This document shows positions 46,122 to 54,183 of a stretch of DNA of 64,000 nucleotides, piece after piece (within the stretch, counting starts at the first letter, position 1; each line of letters starts with the position of its first letter). The DNA is from Bacilli bacterium (lineage in GTDB: Bacteria > Bacillota_I > Bacilli_A > RF39 > UBA660), in the NCBI GenBank assembly GCA_017410525.1, contig JAFQQQ010000001.1, positions 62,001-126,000 on the forward strand, given 5' to 3'. The notes below the pieces were generated by a model. That model was not told the origin of the DNA and did no database searches. It was given only the letters and a program-made list of their open reading frames with translations. A program made the translations under genes and the position numbers.

Positions 46122-46547
46122 ATTTCTTAATATATCATCTGCTGATAATTTGTGATTCTTACAAAATATATATAAACTTCTTGTAGTAATCAAATTTTTA
46201 CCTAATTCATAATAAGTAAGAGTAGTTCTTGATATAGAGCATTCATCTGCTATATCTTTTTGTGTTAAGTGTAACTCTTTTCTGATTTTGCGTAGTTTTG
46301 CACCTAATTCTTTTTTATTTAAAACTATTTTTGTGTCATATAAAGTATTTCTTTTTGTTAAACCTAGTGCATAATCTACTGAATAATTATATAAATTACA
46401 AAATCTTATTAATTTAGGTAAAGGTATACTATCGTAAGCATTTTCCCAATTAGCGATTGTTTTGTCTGATACTCCAAATACAAATCCTAACTCTTTTTGT
46501 GTCATTTCTAATTCTTCACGACAAAATTTTAAATTATTATCAAACAT
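46104..46547 (-). CDS. Transcriptional repressor with two XRE domains (repressor 1)
   Basis: A 147-residue protein made of two consecutive Cro/CI-type helix-turn-helix domains. The first is at about 4-58 (REELEMTQKELGFVFGVSDKTIANWENA) and the second at about 75-130 (RKIRKELHLTQKDIADECSISRTTLTYYELGK). Having two domains in one chain lets it bind direct repeats. I choose the ATG at 46547, with AGGTGAG six bases upstream; a GTG at 46595 and ATG at 46577 are alternatives. It is divergent from the cargo operon and, by analogy with phage repressors, probably controls both itself and that operon. It is a paralog of the gene at 58045. Confidence 0.85.
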   Translation of the reverse strand: MFDNNLKFCREELEMTQKELGFVFGVSDKTIANWENAYDSIPLPKLIRFCNLYNYSVDYALGLTKRNTLYDTKIVLNKKELGAKLRKIRKELHLTQKDIADECSISRTTLTYYELGKNLITTRSLYIFCKNHKLSADDILRNKVSND

Positions 46548-46588
46548 TTTACGCTCACCTAATGTTAATTTTCCCATTAAAACGTAAA

Positions 46589-46632
46589 ATATCACCGAAA
46601 CTATGGGCTATATCACCTTTTTGTGTTATAAT
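46589..46632 (+). promoter_or_regulatory. Control region 1: operator repeats and extended -10 promoter
   Basis: ATATCACC occurs twice as a direct repeat (46589-46596 and 46610-46617), 21 bp apart (two helical turns). It lies just upstream of TGT-TATAAT (-10 at 46627-46632) and overlaps the expected -35 position. A tandem-HTH repressor bound here would block the cargo promoter. Confidence 0.6.
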
Positions 46633-46656
46633 GAATAATAGAGAGGAGTAACAAAT

Positions 46657-46710
46657 ATGAAAGATAAAATATATATAGAAAAAATAAATATTAAGGAGAA
46701 AAGAGAATGA
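46657..46710 (+). CDS. 17-residue leader peptide coupled to the first cargo gene
   Basis: GAGAGGAGTAACAA precedes an ATG that opens a 17-codon, Lys/Ile/Glu-rich frame (starts MKDKIYIEK). Its TGA overlaps the ATG of the next gene (ATGA). AAGGAG for the next gene lies inside it. The same promoter and ribosome site stand before the 92-residue gene at 58595, so this may be a remnant of a longer gene or a true coupling peptide. Confidence 0.45.
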   Translation: MKDKIYIEKINIKEKRE

Positions 46711-47171
46711 GTACTGAATTAATAGCAAAAGCAATTACTGCAATAGCATTTGGTATTGTAGGTGCGATAGTCATTACTCCAATCTTTATCTTTTTAAGGA
46801 AATTATTTTACGGACCTTTTATAAATAAAAAGTTAGTAGAAAAAGCGAAAGCAAAAGGTAATATAGTTACAGCGAGATTAATAAAACATTATGACCAATA
46901 TGATCATAGTGGGCAATTTAGTAGAACAACTGGAAAAGAAATTGGTGTATATGAGTATGAAGTTAATGGTCGCAAGTATAAATTTAGATCAATAAGTATT
47001 AACAGATTACCACGAGAGATTACACTTTATTATTTAAATAACCCTAGGAAGGCATCATTTGCAAAAGAAATTTATGTAACTGAACGCTCTCCGTGGTTTA
47101 AATCTTTTATGGCAATATGTTTTATATGCTGGTTAATAGCTTTTATATGTTTGATTAATATGAATATTTAG
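46707..47171 (+). CDS. DUF3592-like membrane protein
   Basis: Membrane segments lie at about 10-32 and 132-150, with the main domain between them. That domain has VEKAKAKGNIVTARLI, then VYEYEVNGRKYKFRS and ITLYYLNNPRKASF. This series (gene-specific strand, YEYEVNGKKY, IxLYYxxNPxK) is the DUF3592 pattern and recurs in the genes at 51679, 53543, 55207 and 55681. AAGGAGAAAAGAG precedes the ATG, which overlaps a 17-codon leader peptide. 154 residues; function unknown. Confidence 0.75.
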   Translation: MSTELIAKAITAIAFGIVGAIVITPIFIFLRKLFYGPFINKKLVEKAKAKGNIVTARLIKHYDQYDHSGQFSRTTGKEIGVYEYEVNGRKYKFRSISINRLPREITLYYLNNPRKASFAKEIYVTERSPWFKSFMAICFICWLIAFICLINMNI

Positions 47172-47180
47172 TTTTAATTT

Positions 47181-47345
47181 GAAGGAGTGATAATATGGAT
47201 CAAAATAATAATTTTAATACACAGGGGTATAATGGTTTTACAAATAATCAACCGAATACAAATATGAACAACAACTTTTATCAACCACCAGTAAATAATC
47301 AAGCACCAAAGAAGAAACCTAATATAGGTTTAATTGCTGGTATTA
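47181..47345 (+). repeat. Conserved 5' module, copy 1
   Basis: About 165 nt covering the ribosome site (GAAGGAGTGATAAT), the MDQNNNFNTQGYN tail code and the start of the membrane helix. It is near-identical to four other copies in this element. Confidence 0.85.
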
Positions 47346-48130
47346 TTGTGGGAATTATTGCAGTAGGAATTGGAGCATTTTTAATGTTTAATAAAAATAC
47401 TGATAATAATTCTAATGGCGGAACAAATAATTCTAATAGTGGAACAAATAATGTTAATTTATCAATTGATGAGAGTATTTCTAAATACCTAACTTGTAAT
47501 TTAGTTGGTAATGCAATTTATGGTGATAAAGCAAGTTATTCTTATGAGTATATTTTACCTAATTGGAATAGATATACTTTCTTAAAAGACTATGAACCAG
47601 AGTATATGAATGAACCAGGTAAATTATATAATGTTAAATATGATAAAGAATGTAAGGCAGATAGAAAAGTTGATTCAACAACTGCACAAACAAATGATTT
47701 TGGTATTTATATTCATTATAGTGTTGATAAATATGCGTCTACTGCTTGGGCAAATATAAAAGAACGTACTACAGGTAATTTATTATATACTCAGACAGCA
47801 GGAAGTCCGACTTTATATGGAAACGATAATGGATATTGGTATGCTTATATGAAAAAAGACACTCAAACATCAACTGGTGAAGAATTAAATGAACTTCATA
47901 TAGAGATTAGAAAAGAAGTTGCTAAAATTGAAGATGCAGTGAAAACACCACTTGGTGATACAGTTGTTGGTGATGAATTTCACGCTTTAGAAATATCAAT
48001 TGTAATTTCATATCAAAATGAAACAGGTAAGACTAAATTAAATTATTTATTAAATGATTTAAAAGGAATGTTAGAGGAAAAATATAATTTAGATTTATCT
48101 AAATTAACAGTTGATATGATAAAAAAATAG
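47195..48130 (+). CDS. MDQNNN-family single-pass surface protein 1
   Basis: A 311-residue protein of a five-member local family. The N-terminal cytoplasmic tail of about 45 residues is rich in Asn, Gln and Pro (MDQNNNFNTQGYNGF...QPPVNNQAPKKKP). Then come one membrane helix (GLIAGIIVGIIAVGIGAFLMF, about 47-67), an Asn/Ser/Gly-rich linker and an outside domain of about 215 residues. That domain has two Cys (YLTCNLVG and DKECKAD), probably a disulfide, and resembles no other copy here. The Lys-rich stretch before the helix fits an N-in orientation. Function unknown. Confidence 0.8.
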   Translation: MDQNNNFNTQGYNGFTNNQPNTNMNNNFYQPPVNNQAPKKKPNIGLIAGIIVGIIAVGIGAFLMFNKNTDNNSNGGTNNSNSGTNNVNLSIDESISKYLTCNLVGNAIYGDKASYSYEYILPNWNRYTFLKDYEPEYMNEPGKLYNVKYDKECKADRKVDSTTAQTNDFGIYIHYSVDKYASTAWANIKERTTGNLLYTQTAGSPTLYGNDNGYWYAYMKKDTQTSTGEELNELHIEIRKEVAKIEDAVKTPLGDTVVGDEFHALEISIVISYQNETGKTKLNYLLNDLKGMLEEKYNLDLSKLTVDMIKK

Positions 48131-48142
48131 AGAGGTGTAAGT

Positions 48143-48293
48143 ATGGATCAAAATAACAATTTTAATACACAGGGGTATAACAATTTTACAAATAATCAAT
48201 CAAATACAAATATGAACAATAATTTTAATCAACCACCAGTAAATAATCAAGCACCAAGGAAGAAACCTAATATAGGTTTAATTGCTGGTATTG
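48143..48293 (+). repeat. Conserved 5' module, copy 2
   Basis: The same ~150-nt coding module, with its own small substitutions (AGGAAGAAA in place of AAGAAGAAA before the helix). Confidence 0.85.
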
Positions 48294-49291
48294 TAGGTGC
48301 AGTTTTAGTTGTAGGAATAGGTGGAATATTATTATTTAATAAGCCATCAAACGAGCCAAATAATAATATGCAAAATAATGGTGGAACAAATAATTCTTCT
48401 AATGTTGTATACAATGATAGTTCAAGAAGTATTAATTCTACTTATACATTTGATGAGGCAACAAGTAAATTTGCATTTAAAGAATATGAAACAACTTTGA
48501 TTTTTCAACAAAATAATAATATAAAACTTTCTAGTATAAAGTTAGGTAATATAAGTAATGTTTCTTTTTACTATGAAAATGCTTCTGCTTATTATACTTT
48601 CAATTTTGAAGAAAGTGGCTCTTCAAGTATTAATGAATTTGTAGAAAATTTTAATAATGGTATTTTAGGTGGTGGAAAAAGACAAACGACTTTCCAAAAT
48701 ATCAAAATGTTAGAATCAAATGAAGAGTATGCTTTTATTTCTTGTCAAGAATCAGGAAATTCATCTTATAAATATTATTTTGCAAAACAAATAGGTGGTA
48801 AGGTTTTCTATGCTTATAGTGATCGTCATTTAAATGAATTAGATGACAATAAAAAAACTGAAATGTTAATAGGGTTTAAAGAACTATTTAATGCTTTATC
48901 TACTGATGATAATAAAGAGCCTTATATAAGTGATAAAATTATAAATGTACCTGTTGTTTTAAACAAACAAATAAAGGATTATAAGTTTATAGATACTATT
49001 CAATTAGTTCATCCTAAAACATCAACTGCTAACTATCGCAATTATATGAAAGGGTCTGTTAATTTATATAGTGCAGATAATAAGAGTCTTGTAGTTCAAT
49101 ATGATGCAGACAAATTTTATAATAAAGTTGAGTGGAATAAAAATTTAAGTTCAAAAATCAAATATAGTGATGAAGATAATTTCTTTGGAATAAAAGATGG
49201 AAATAATACTCAAATGTTTAGTATAAGTAAGTCTGAAAATATTGAAACTGAAAACAACTTTAATGAATATTTAAATAAGTTCTTTAATTAA
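48143..49291 (+). CDS. MDQNNN-family single-pass surface protein 2
   Basis: The family's N/Q/P-rich tail and membrane helix (GLIAGIVGAVLVVGIGGILLF) are followed by an outside domain of about 300 residues. That domain is clearly related to the one at 54033: VVYNDSSRSINSTYTFDEA then SKFAFK, YYFAKQIGGKVFYAY, EPYISDKIINVPVVLNK and FFGIKDGN. The membrane segment, however, is closer to copies 1 and 5 than to copy 4. The ribosome site is AGAGGTGTAAGT, 13 nt after the previous stop. 382 residues; function unknown. Confidence 0.8.
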   Translation: MDQNNNFNTQGYNNFTNNQSNTNMNNNFNQPPVNNQAPRKKPNIGLIAGIVGAVLVVGIGGILLFNKPSNEPNNNMQNNGGTNNSSNVVYNDSSRSINSTYTFDEATSKFAFKEYETTLIFQQNNNIKLSSIKLGNISNVSFYYENASAYYTFNFEESGSSSINEFVENFNNGILGGGKRQTTFQNIKMLESNEEYAFISCQESGNSSYKYYFAKQIGGKVFYAYSDRHLNELDDNKKTEMLIGFKELFNALSTDDNKEPYISDKIINVPVVLNKQIKDYKFIDTIQLVHPKTSTANYRNYMKGSVNLYSADNKSLVVQYDADKFYNKVEWNKNLSSKIKYSDEDNFFGIKDGNNTQMFSISKSENIETENNFNEYLNKFFN

Positions 49292-49309
49292 AAAAGAGAG
49301 GTAGAGATT

Positions 49310-50071
49310 ATGAAAAATAAAATATTATTTAGTTTATTATGTGCTGGTCTTGTTTTAGGACTTGCGACAGGTTGTGGAAATAAAACTAATAATGAAAATA
49401 ATAATAACAATAATATACAAAACAATGGTGGAACAAATCATAATAATCAAGAAAATAAATTAAAATTTACAGAAGAGTATACATATTTTGGTTTTACATT
49501 CTATTATCCTAATGAATTAGCTACGGCACAAAATAATCATACGGGATATTTATTAAATGATTATGTTAGCAATTTTTATGGTGGTGCTTATATAAGCAAA
49601 CAAAAATATGAAGGTAATGCAGGAACTACTTATTATATGACTGCAATATCTAGTCCATTTGCTCAAATGACTAATGCAGAAGTTAAGAATGAAAATATAA
49701 CATTAGATAATATTGTTGAAAAGAGCAAAGAAAAATTAATAAAATCATTTGGTTATTATAGTACTCTTATGGGTGATCCAAAGGGTAATCAAGTTTATAG
49801 TGGCGATTTAAATCAGGTTATTTCTAAACAAGAAAAGATAACTATAAATGGAATAGATATGGTTAAAGTAGAAGGGTACTTTGAGGACACTAATAGGAAT
49901 TTAATAGGGCAAGAAAAGTTTGTTGCTTATTATATGATTGCTAATATCAAAGATACAGATGGTAGTATTGTTAACTTACCAGTATATTATTTAGGATTTG
50001 GGGTTGATTCTGATTATAGTGAAGTAAAATCTTATATGGAAGAATCAATAAAATATATTAAAAAAAATTAG
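49310..50071 (+). CDS. Lipoprotein, unknown function (family A)
   Basis: A signal peptide and lipobox (SLLCAGLVLGLATGC, Cys about residue 22) are followed by an Asn-rich linker. A 200-residue outside domain begins YFGFTFYYPNELA and contains ITINGIDMVKVEGYFEDT and KFVAYYMIANIK...LPVYYLGFG. The same blocks occur in the lipoprotein at 50776, so the two are paralogs. Its signal peptide is almost the same as that of the lipoprotein at 62233. RBS AGAGAGGTAGAGATT. Function unknown. Confidence 0.8.
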   Translation: MKNKILFSLLCAGLVLGLATGCGNKTNNENNNNNNIQNNGGTNHNNQENKLKFTEEYTYFGFTFYYPNELATAQNNHTGYLLNDYVSNFYGGAYISKQKYEGNAGTTYYMTAISSPFAQMTNAEVKNENITLDNIVEKSKEKLIKSFGYYSTLMGDPKGNQVYSGDLNQVISKQEKITINGIDMVKVEGYFEDTNRNLIGQEKFVAYYMIANIKDTDGSIVNLPVYYLGFGVDSDYSEVKSYMEESIKYIKKN

Positions 50072-50080
50072 GGTGATATG

Positions 50081-50752
50081 ATGAAAAAAATATTATTAAG
50101 TTTGTTATGTGGAGTAATGATTTTAGGAGTTGCAGTAGGTTGTAGTAATTCAAATAAAAATAGTGATGATAATCAAGGCAACAATCAATCTAGTGGATGG
50201 AATGATTATACATTTTATATAAATGACTATAAAATAGAATTACCAATGAAGTTTAGTGAGTTTAATAAATTAATTACTCAAAATAGTGATTATGAATTAG
50301 GAAAATCAGAAAAATTTTATAATGGATCTGGAATTGATGATGATAAATTAATTTCAGGTGAAAGAGAAGAATTTTACTATTTAAATCAATATGGTGATAC
50401 AATTTTTGAACAATATTATTTATATTTCACTTTACAAAATGAAACAGATGCAACTTTACCTAACGAAGATTGTACAGTTGTTGGAGTAAGAGTTGGTAAT
50501 TTAACTGATCCAATTACGTATTTTGATAAAAATATTAAATTTACTTCTAAAAAATTATATACAGGTATAGAAATGACAGAAGATAAATTAGTAAAAACAT
50601 TTGGTAAGTATGATGATTTTAGTGCTTCCACATATAGGTATGATAAATTTGAATATGGAATGAGTACAAATTATTCATTTCAAATTTCTACTAAAAATGA
50701 TGTGATTTCTCAATTAGAAATAAGTTGGATCGACAAAACAAGAGATGAATAG
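50081..50752 (+). CDS. Lipoprotein, unknown function (family B)
   Basis: Signal peptide with lipobox MILGVAVGC (Cys about 21), a short polar linker and a domain of about 190 residues. That domain has DYTFYINDYKIELPMKFSEFNKL and KLVKTFGKYDDFSASTYRYDKFEYG, similar in layout to the C-terminal domain of the protein at 52751 (an extracellular gene product tracking a target value of strength or charge cannot be inferred). I choose the second ATG (50081), 5 nt after GGGTGAT; the first (50078) is too close. Function unknown. Confidence 0.75.
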   Translation: MKKILLSLLCGVMILGVAVGCSNSNKNSDDNQGNNQSSGWNDYTFYINDYKIELPMKFSEFNKLITQNSDYELGKSEKFYNGSGIDDDKLISGEREEFYYLNQYGDTIFEQYYLYFTLQNETDATLPNEDCTVVGVRVGNLTDPITYFDKNIKFTSKKLYTGIEMTEDKLVKTFGKYDDFSASTYRYDKFEYGMSTNYSFQISTKNDVISQLEISWIDKTRDE

Positions 50753-50775
50753 TAATCAGAGTGAGGTGAAAAGTA

Positions 50776-51399
50776 ATGAAAAAAATATTATTAAGTATAT
50801 TATGTGCAATAATGATTGTAGGTCTTGCTGGATGTGGTAATTCTAATAATACTGATTTAACTGAAAATAATGATAATTTAAATAATTCAGAAAATCAAAA
50901 TAGTAAAACTGATTTTTCTAATAAATTAACATTTATGGGTTACGATATTAGCTATCCAAGTGATGCAGGAAAAAATTCATCAGATTATGGTAATTTGCTT
51001 GGAACAAGTGAATATATCGTAATTGTTGAAGCACCATCAACTGCTGGGATATTAAAAGAAGTGTCTAATATAAATGACGCTCCAAAAGTAGTAGAAGAAT
51101 ATGTGCTTTCAACATTAGAACATAAAGTTCGTTCGCTTTTTAATTTTGATAGTACAGAGCAAATAACTGAAAAAACAACTAAAACAACTAAAAATGGAAT
51201 AGAAATGCTTCGTGCAGAAGGTGTATTTAAAAATACTAGAGATAATACAGAAGTTGAATTTGTGGCTTATTATTTATTAGCAGGAGATAATGGTAATATG
51301 CCAGTATATCTTGTTGGTATACCAATGAAGGATTCTACAATTTCTATTAAAAACATAATGGATGAAATGTCATCACATATTACGAAGTATAAAGGTTAG
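50776..51399 (+). CDS. Lipoprotein, unknown function (family A)
   Basis: Signal peptide with lipobox IVGLAGC (Cys about 20), an Asn/Asp/Ser linker, and a domain of about 160 residues paralogous to that at 49310. Shared blocks are LTFMGYDISYPSDA, KNGIEMLRAEGVFKNT, EFVAYYLLAGD and PVYLVGIP. It is shorter than its paralog by about 45 residues, mainly in the middle. RBS GTGAGGTGAAAAGTA. Gene order A-B-A suggests local duplication. Confidence 0.78.
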   Translation: MKKILLSILCAIMIVGLAGCGNSNNTDLTENNDNLNNSENQNSKTDFSNKLTFMGYDISYPSDAGKNSSDYGNLLGTSEYIVIVEAPSTAGILKEVSNINDAPKVVEEYVLSTLEHKVRSLFNFDSTEQITEKTTKTTKNGIEMLRAEGVFKNTRDNTEVEFVAYYLLAGDNGNMPVYLVGIPMKDSTISIKNIMDEMSSHITKYKG

Positions 51400-51409
51400 G
51401 AGTGATAAT

Positions 51410-51682
51410 ATGAAGTCATTTAGATATGAATTTACTATGGAAGAATTAAAGTACTATCTTTTTAATAAAAAGAAATGTCCTAAATGTCAAAATAAGATGA
51501 TAAAATCAAAAGGATATGAACTTGTAGATGGGTCAATTTTTAATTCTGCTTCTACACCTCTATATATTCAAGGTAGAGATAAAGTTAAACATTATCATTA
51601 CTTATTTAATTGTTCTAAATGTGGATTTCAATATACATTAAAAGAATTAGTACAAAAAAATAAAGGAAGTGATAAAAGATGA
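51410..51682 (+). CDS. Small zinc-ribbon protein
   Basis: A soluble protein of 90 residues with CPKCQNKM (about 24-31) and CSKCGFQY (about 73-80), four Cys that fit one zinc ribbon with a long inserted loop. I start at the ATG at 51410 (TAGGAGTGATAAT before it), not at 51362, which lies inside the upstream gene. Its TGA overlaps the ATG of the DUF3592-like gene (ATGA), so the two are made together. Function unknown. Confidence 0.7.
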   Translation: MKSFRYEFTMEELKYYLFNKKKCPKCQNKMIKSKGYELVDGSIFNSASTPLYIQGRDKVKHYHYLFNCSKCGFQYTLKELVQKNKGSDKR

Positions 51683-52110
51683 ATTTTCCTATTTTAATAT
51701 TTATCGGAATAATACTTTTAATAATGGGAGTTGTGTTTATTGGTGTATCTATCACAATAAAAAAACATTATGAAAAATTATATAATAATTGCACAGAATC
51801 TACCATTGGTAAATTTGATAAAGTATCTGAAAGATTAGGGTTAAATGATACAAATGATATGAGAAGCTACTATCCTATTTTTAAATATAATGTTAAAGGA
51901 AAAGATTATTATTGTAAAGGGAATAAAGGTGCTTATCATATAAAAGATGTAGATATAAAAGACATAACAATTTATTATAATCCTAATAATCCTAATGAAT
52001 CGTATACAAACAAAAAAACAAATAATACAATAATAAATGTTTTTAAATTGTTAGGAATTATATTTGTAGTAATTGGATTATGTTTAATAGTTTTAAAATT
52101 AATAGTTTAA
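51679..52110 (+). CDS. DUF3592 family membrane protein
   Basis: Two membrane segments (about 4-26 and 116-138) flank a domain with YYPIFKYNVKGKDYYCKGNKG and DITIYYNPNNPNESY. This is the best match to classical DUF3592 in the window: the Y-x-P-x-F-x-Y-x-V-x-G-x-x-Y block and the YYNPxNP block are both present. 143 residues. It is coupled to the zinc-ribbon gene by ATGA. Function unknown. Confidence 0.82.
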   Translation: MNFPILIFIGIILLIMGVVFIGVSITIKKHYEKLYNNCTESTIGKFDKVSERLGLNDTNDMRSYYPIFKYNVKGKDYYCKGNKGAYHIKDVDIKDITIYYNPNNPNESYTNKKTNNTIINVFKLLGIIFVVIGLCLIVLKLIV

Positions 52111-52130
52111 ATAGAAAGAAAGGAAAAATT

Positions 52131-52724
52131 ATGAAGAAAAAAATATTATTAAGTATATTTTGTTGCCTATCTATTCTGTTGGTGGTAACTGGTTGTGGCA
52201 CACAAAAACCAAAATTAATTGATGAAAAATCGGTTTTAAATTATTTAAAAGATACTTACCCTAATGAAACTTTTGAAATAATTAGTAATGAAGAAATTGA
52301 TATTACTCATAGTAATTGTGGAGATGATACATTTGTGGGTAATTCTTGGTTAGTAAAATCAAATAATACAGGCATAGAATTTAATGTAGAAGATTCTTAT
52401 AACTTTAATTCTATCTATTGTGAATTTGGAATAAAGAATGATTATGTTTCGACTGCATTAGAAGAAAAATCTAAATTAAACACTTTTAACAAATTACATA
52501 TTTCTTATAATTCAATTGAAGTATATGAAAAAGAATTTTATAGTAGAGCTGAAATGGTAGATGCGCTATATAATGCGATTAGTGAGTTAAAAAATGAAGC
52601 TCCATTTAAATATGGTACTAATATAAATGTTTATATTAATTTGAAAGATGAAGAAAACTATAAATTCCTTTATTTTGATAAAATTTCAAGTAAAGAATAT
52701 ATTACTAATATTTTAGATAATTAA
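52131..52724 (+). CDS. Lipoprotein, unknown function
   Basis: Signal peptide with lipobox LLVVTGC (Cys about 21), then a domain of about 175 residues with a SNCGDDTFVGNSWLVKSNNTGIEF block and two further Cys. It does not clearly match the family A or B lipoproteins. I start at the ATG at 52131 with AAAGGAAAAATT upstream; an earlier in-frame start at 52080 lies inside the DUF3592 gene. 197 residues. Function unknown. Confidence 0.75.
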   Translation: MKKKILLSIFCCLSILLVVTGCGTQKPKLIDEKSVLNYLKDTYPNETFEIISNEEIDITHSNCGDDTFVGNSWLVKSNNTGIEFNVEDSYNFNSIYCEFGIKNDYVSTALEEKSKLNTFNKLHISYNSIEVYEKEFYSRAEMVDALYNAISELKNEAPFKYGTNINVYINLKDEENYKFLYFDKISSKEYITNILDN

Positions 52725-52738
52725 TAAAAAACAAAAAA

Positions 52739-52900
52739 AGGAGTGATAATATGGATCAAAACAATAATTTTAATATGCAGGGGTATAATGGTTTTACAAA
52801 TAATCAACCGAATACAAATATGAATAACAATTTTAATCAACCACCAGTAAATAATCAATCACCAAAGAAGAAATTTAATATGGGTTTAATTGTTGGTATT
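52739..52900 (+). repeat. Conserved 5' module, copy 3
   Basis: The ribosome site AAGGAGTGATAAT and ~150 coding bases, near-identical to the other copies; it has AATATGCAG where the others have AATACACAG or AATACACAA. Confidence 0.85.
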
Positions 52901-53533
52901 GGTGTTGTTGCAATAGTTGCTGTTGTGGGCATTGTTTTTGGTAGTAAATTATTTTTAAATAGTGGTAATAATAGTACAGATAATAGTAATGATAATATAA
53001 ATAATAATGTACAAAATAATGATATCAGTAACGATTCTACTATAAATTATGATGAATTAATGAAAATGCAAATTATTATTAATGGTAATGAGATATTTTT
53101 GAATAAAACTACTATTGATGATTTTCTAGAAAGTAGCAAATGGGAAAATTATGAAGAATCATCATTTTCAACAGAAGTAAACAAAGCAATTGTTTTAAAA
53201 GATGGTGTTAATGAAATAACATTGACTTATTTAAAATCAAATAATGTAATTTTCCAAGTTACAACCAACTCAGATTTTGATAATAATGTAACAAAAATAC
53301 AATATAAGGATTCATACATAGGTACTTTGAATATAGGAGATAATATATTAGAAGAACAATTAAAGGAAAAGTACATAATAAATAAAACAAATTATCGTTT
53401 TGATATAAGAAGAACTAATCCATCAGACCTTATTATTTTATATGAAAAATCTTCGCCAATTGTATTGAATTATTTGTATCATGATGAAGAATATAATTTA
53501 ACAGGTTTTTCTGCTTGGTGGTATATTTATTAG
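52751..53533 (+). CDS. MDQNNN-family single-pass surface protein 3
   Basis: The shortest family member (260 residues). The N/Q/P-rich tail is followed by a helix (GLIVGIGVVAIVAVVGIVFG, about 47-66) almost the same as in copy 4, an Asn/Asp-rich linker and an outside domain of about 170 residues (MQIIINGNEIFLNKTTIDDFL, YKDSYIGTLNIGDNILEEQL). That domain has the look of the lipoprotein at 50081, with a threshold-like I-x-I-x-G-x-x-x-x-L pattern, but similarity is weak. Function unknown. Confidence 0.78.
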   Translation: MDQNNNFNMQGYNGFTNNQPNTNMNNNFNQPPVNNQSPKKKFNMGLIVGIGVVAIVAVVGIVFGSKLFLNSGNNSTDNSNDNINNNVQNNDISNDSTINYDELMKMQIIINGNEIFLNKTTIDDFLESSKWENYEESSFSTEVNKAIVLKDGVNEITLTYLKSNNVIFQVTTNSDFDNNVTKIQYKDSYIGTLNIGDNILEEQLKEKYIINKTNYRFDIRRTNPSDLIILYEKSSPIVLNYLYHDEEYNLTGFSAWWYIY

Positions 53534-53542
53534 AGGTATAAG

Positions 53543-54019
53543 ATGGAAAATGAAATAACATTAAAAGAAGCTTGGGAACAAATACTAGATTATGATCCAT
53601 CTTTATGGTTTGGGTTGATAGGTGCTATTGTTGTTTTTGTAATTGAAATTATTTTGGTAAAGAAAAAAATAATATTTAATGGTTTTGAAAAGAAAGTAAA
53701 AGAAGCACAGAAAGATGGTAGAGTTTTAAATGCAACAAGAATTAGTTGTAGATATGAAAATAGAAATCCAGGAACTAAAACTATCAATAGGATATATATA
53801 GCACATTACCAATATGAATTGAATGGAAAAACAGAAAAATATCAAGTGGTTTCTACTAGTATGGAGCCACCTCGTACTATATCTTTATATTATGAAAAAA
53901 ATTCTAATAAAGTATTTAGTAAATATGGAAAGAAGAGTAATCCATTAATAGTGTTAATATATATAATACCTATATTGGTAGCATATTTTATTATGAAAAT
54001 ATTGGGATTTCATTTTTAA
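53543..54019 (+). CDS. DUF3592-like membrane protein (MENEITLK start)
   Basis: Membrane segments at about 22-42 and 133-152. The domain between them has KEAQKDGRVLNATRIS, AHYQYELNGKTEKYQV and PPRTISLYYEKNSNKVFS. Its first 13 residues (MENEITLKEAWEQ) and its ribosome-site region nearly match the gene at 55681, a second case of a shared 5' end with a different body. 158 residues. It follows the MDQNNN gene by 9 nt. Function unknown. Confidence 0.72.
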   Translation: MENEITLKEAWEQILDYDPSLWFGLIGAIVVFVIEIILVKKKIIFNGFEKKVKEAQKDGRVLNATRISCRYENRNPGTKTINRIYIAHYQYELNGKTEKYQVVSTSMEPPRTISLYYEKNSNKVFSKYGKKSNPLIVLIYIIPILVAYFIMKILGFHF

Positions 54020-54020
54020 A

Positions 54021-54183
54021 AGGAGTGATAATATGGATCAAAATAATAATTTTAATACACAAGGGTATAACAATTTTACAAATAATCAATCAAATACAAA
54101 TATGAACAATAATTTTTATCAACCACCAATAAATAATCAACCACCAAAGAAGAAACCTAATATAGGCTTAATTGCTGGAATTG
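54021..54183 (+). repeat. Conserved 5' module, copy 4
   Basis: The ribosome site AAGGAGTGATAAT and ~150 coding bases, near-identical to the other copies, continuing into a helix code shared with copy 3. Confidence 0.85.

Noticed and set aside
46589-46617. GGTGATAT repeats as ribosome sites for the minus-strand repressor
   Set aside because: On the minus strand they read like GGTGAT sites, but neither is correctly spaced from an ATG; AGGTGAG before 46547 is better placed, so I read the pair as operators.
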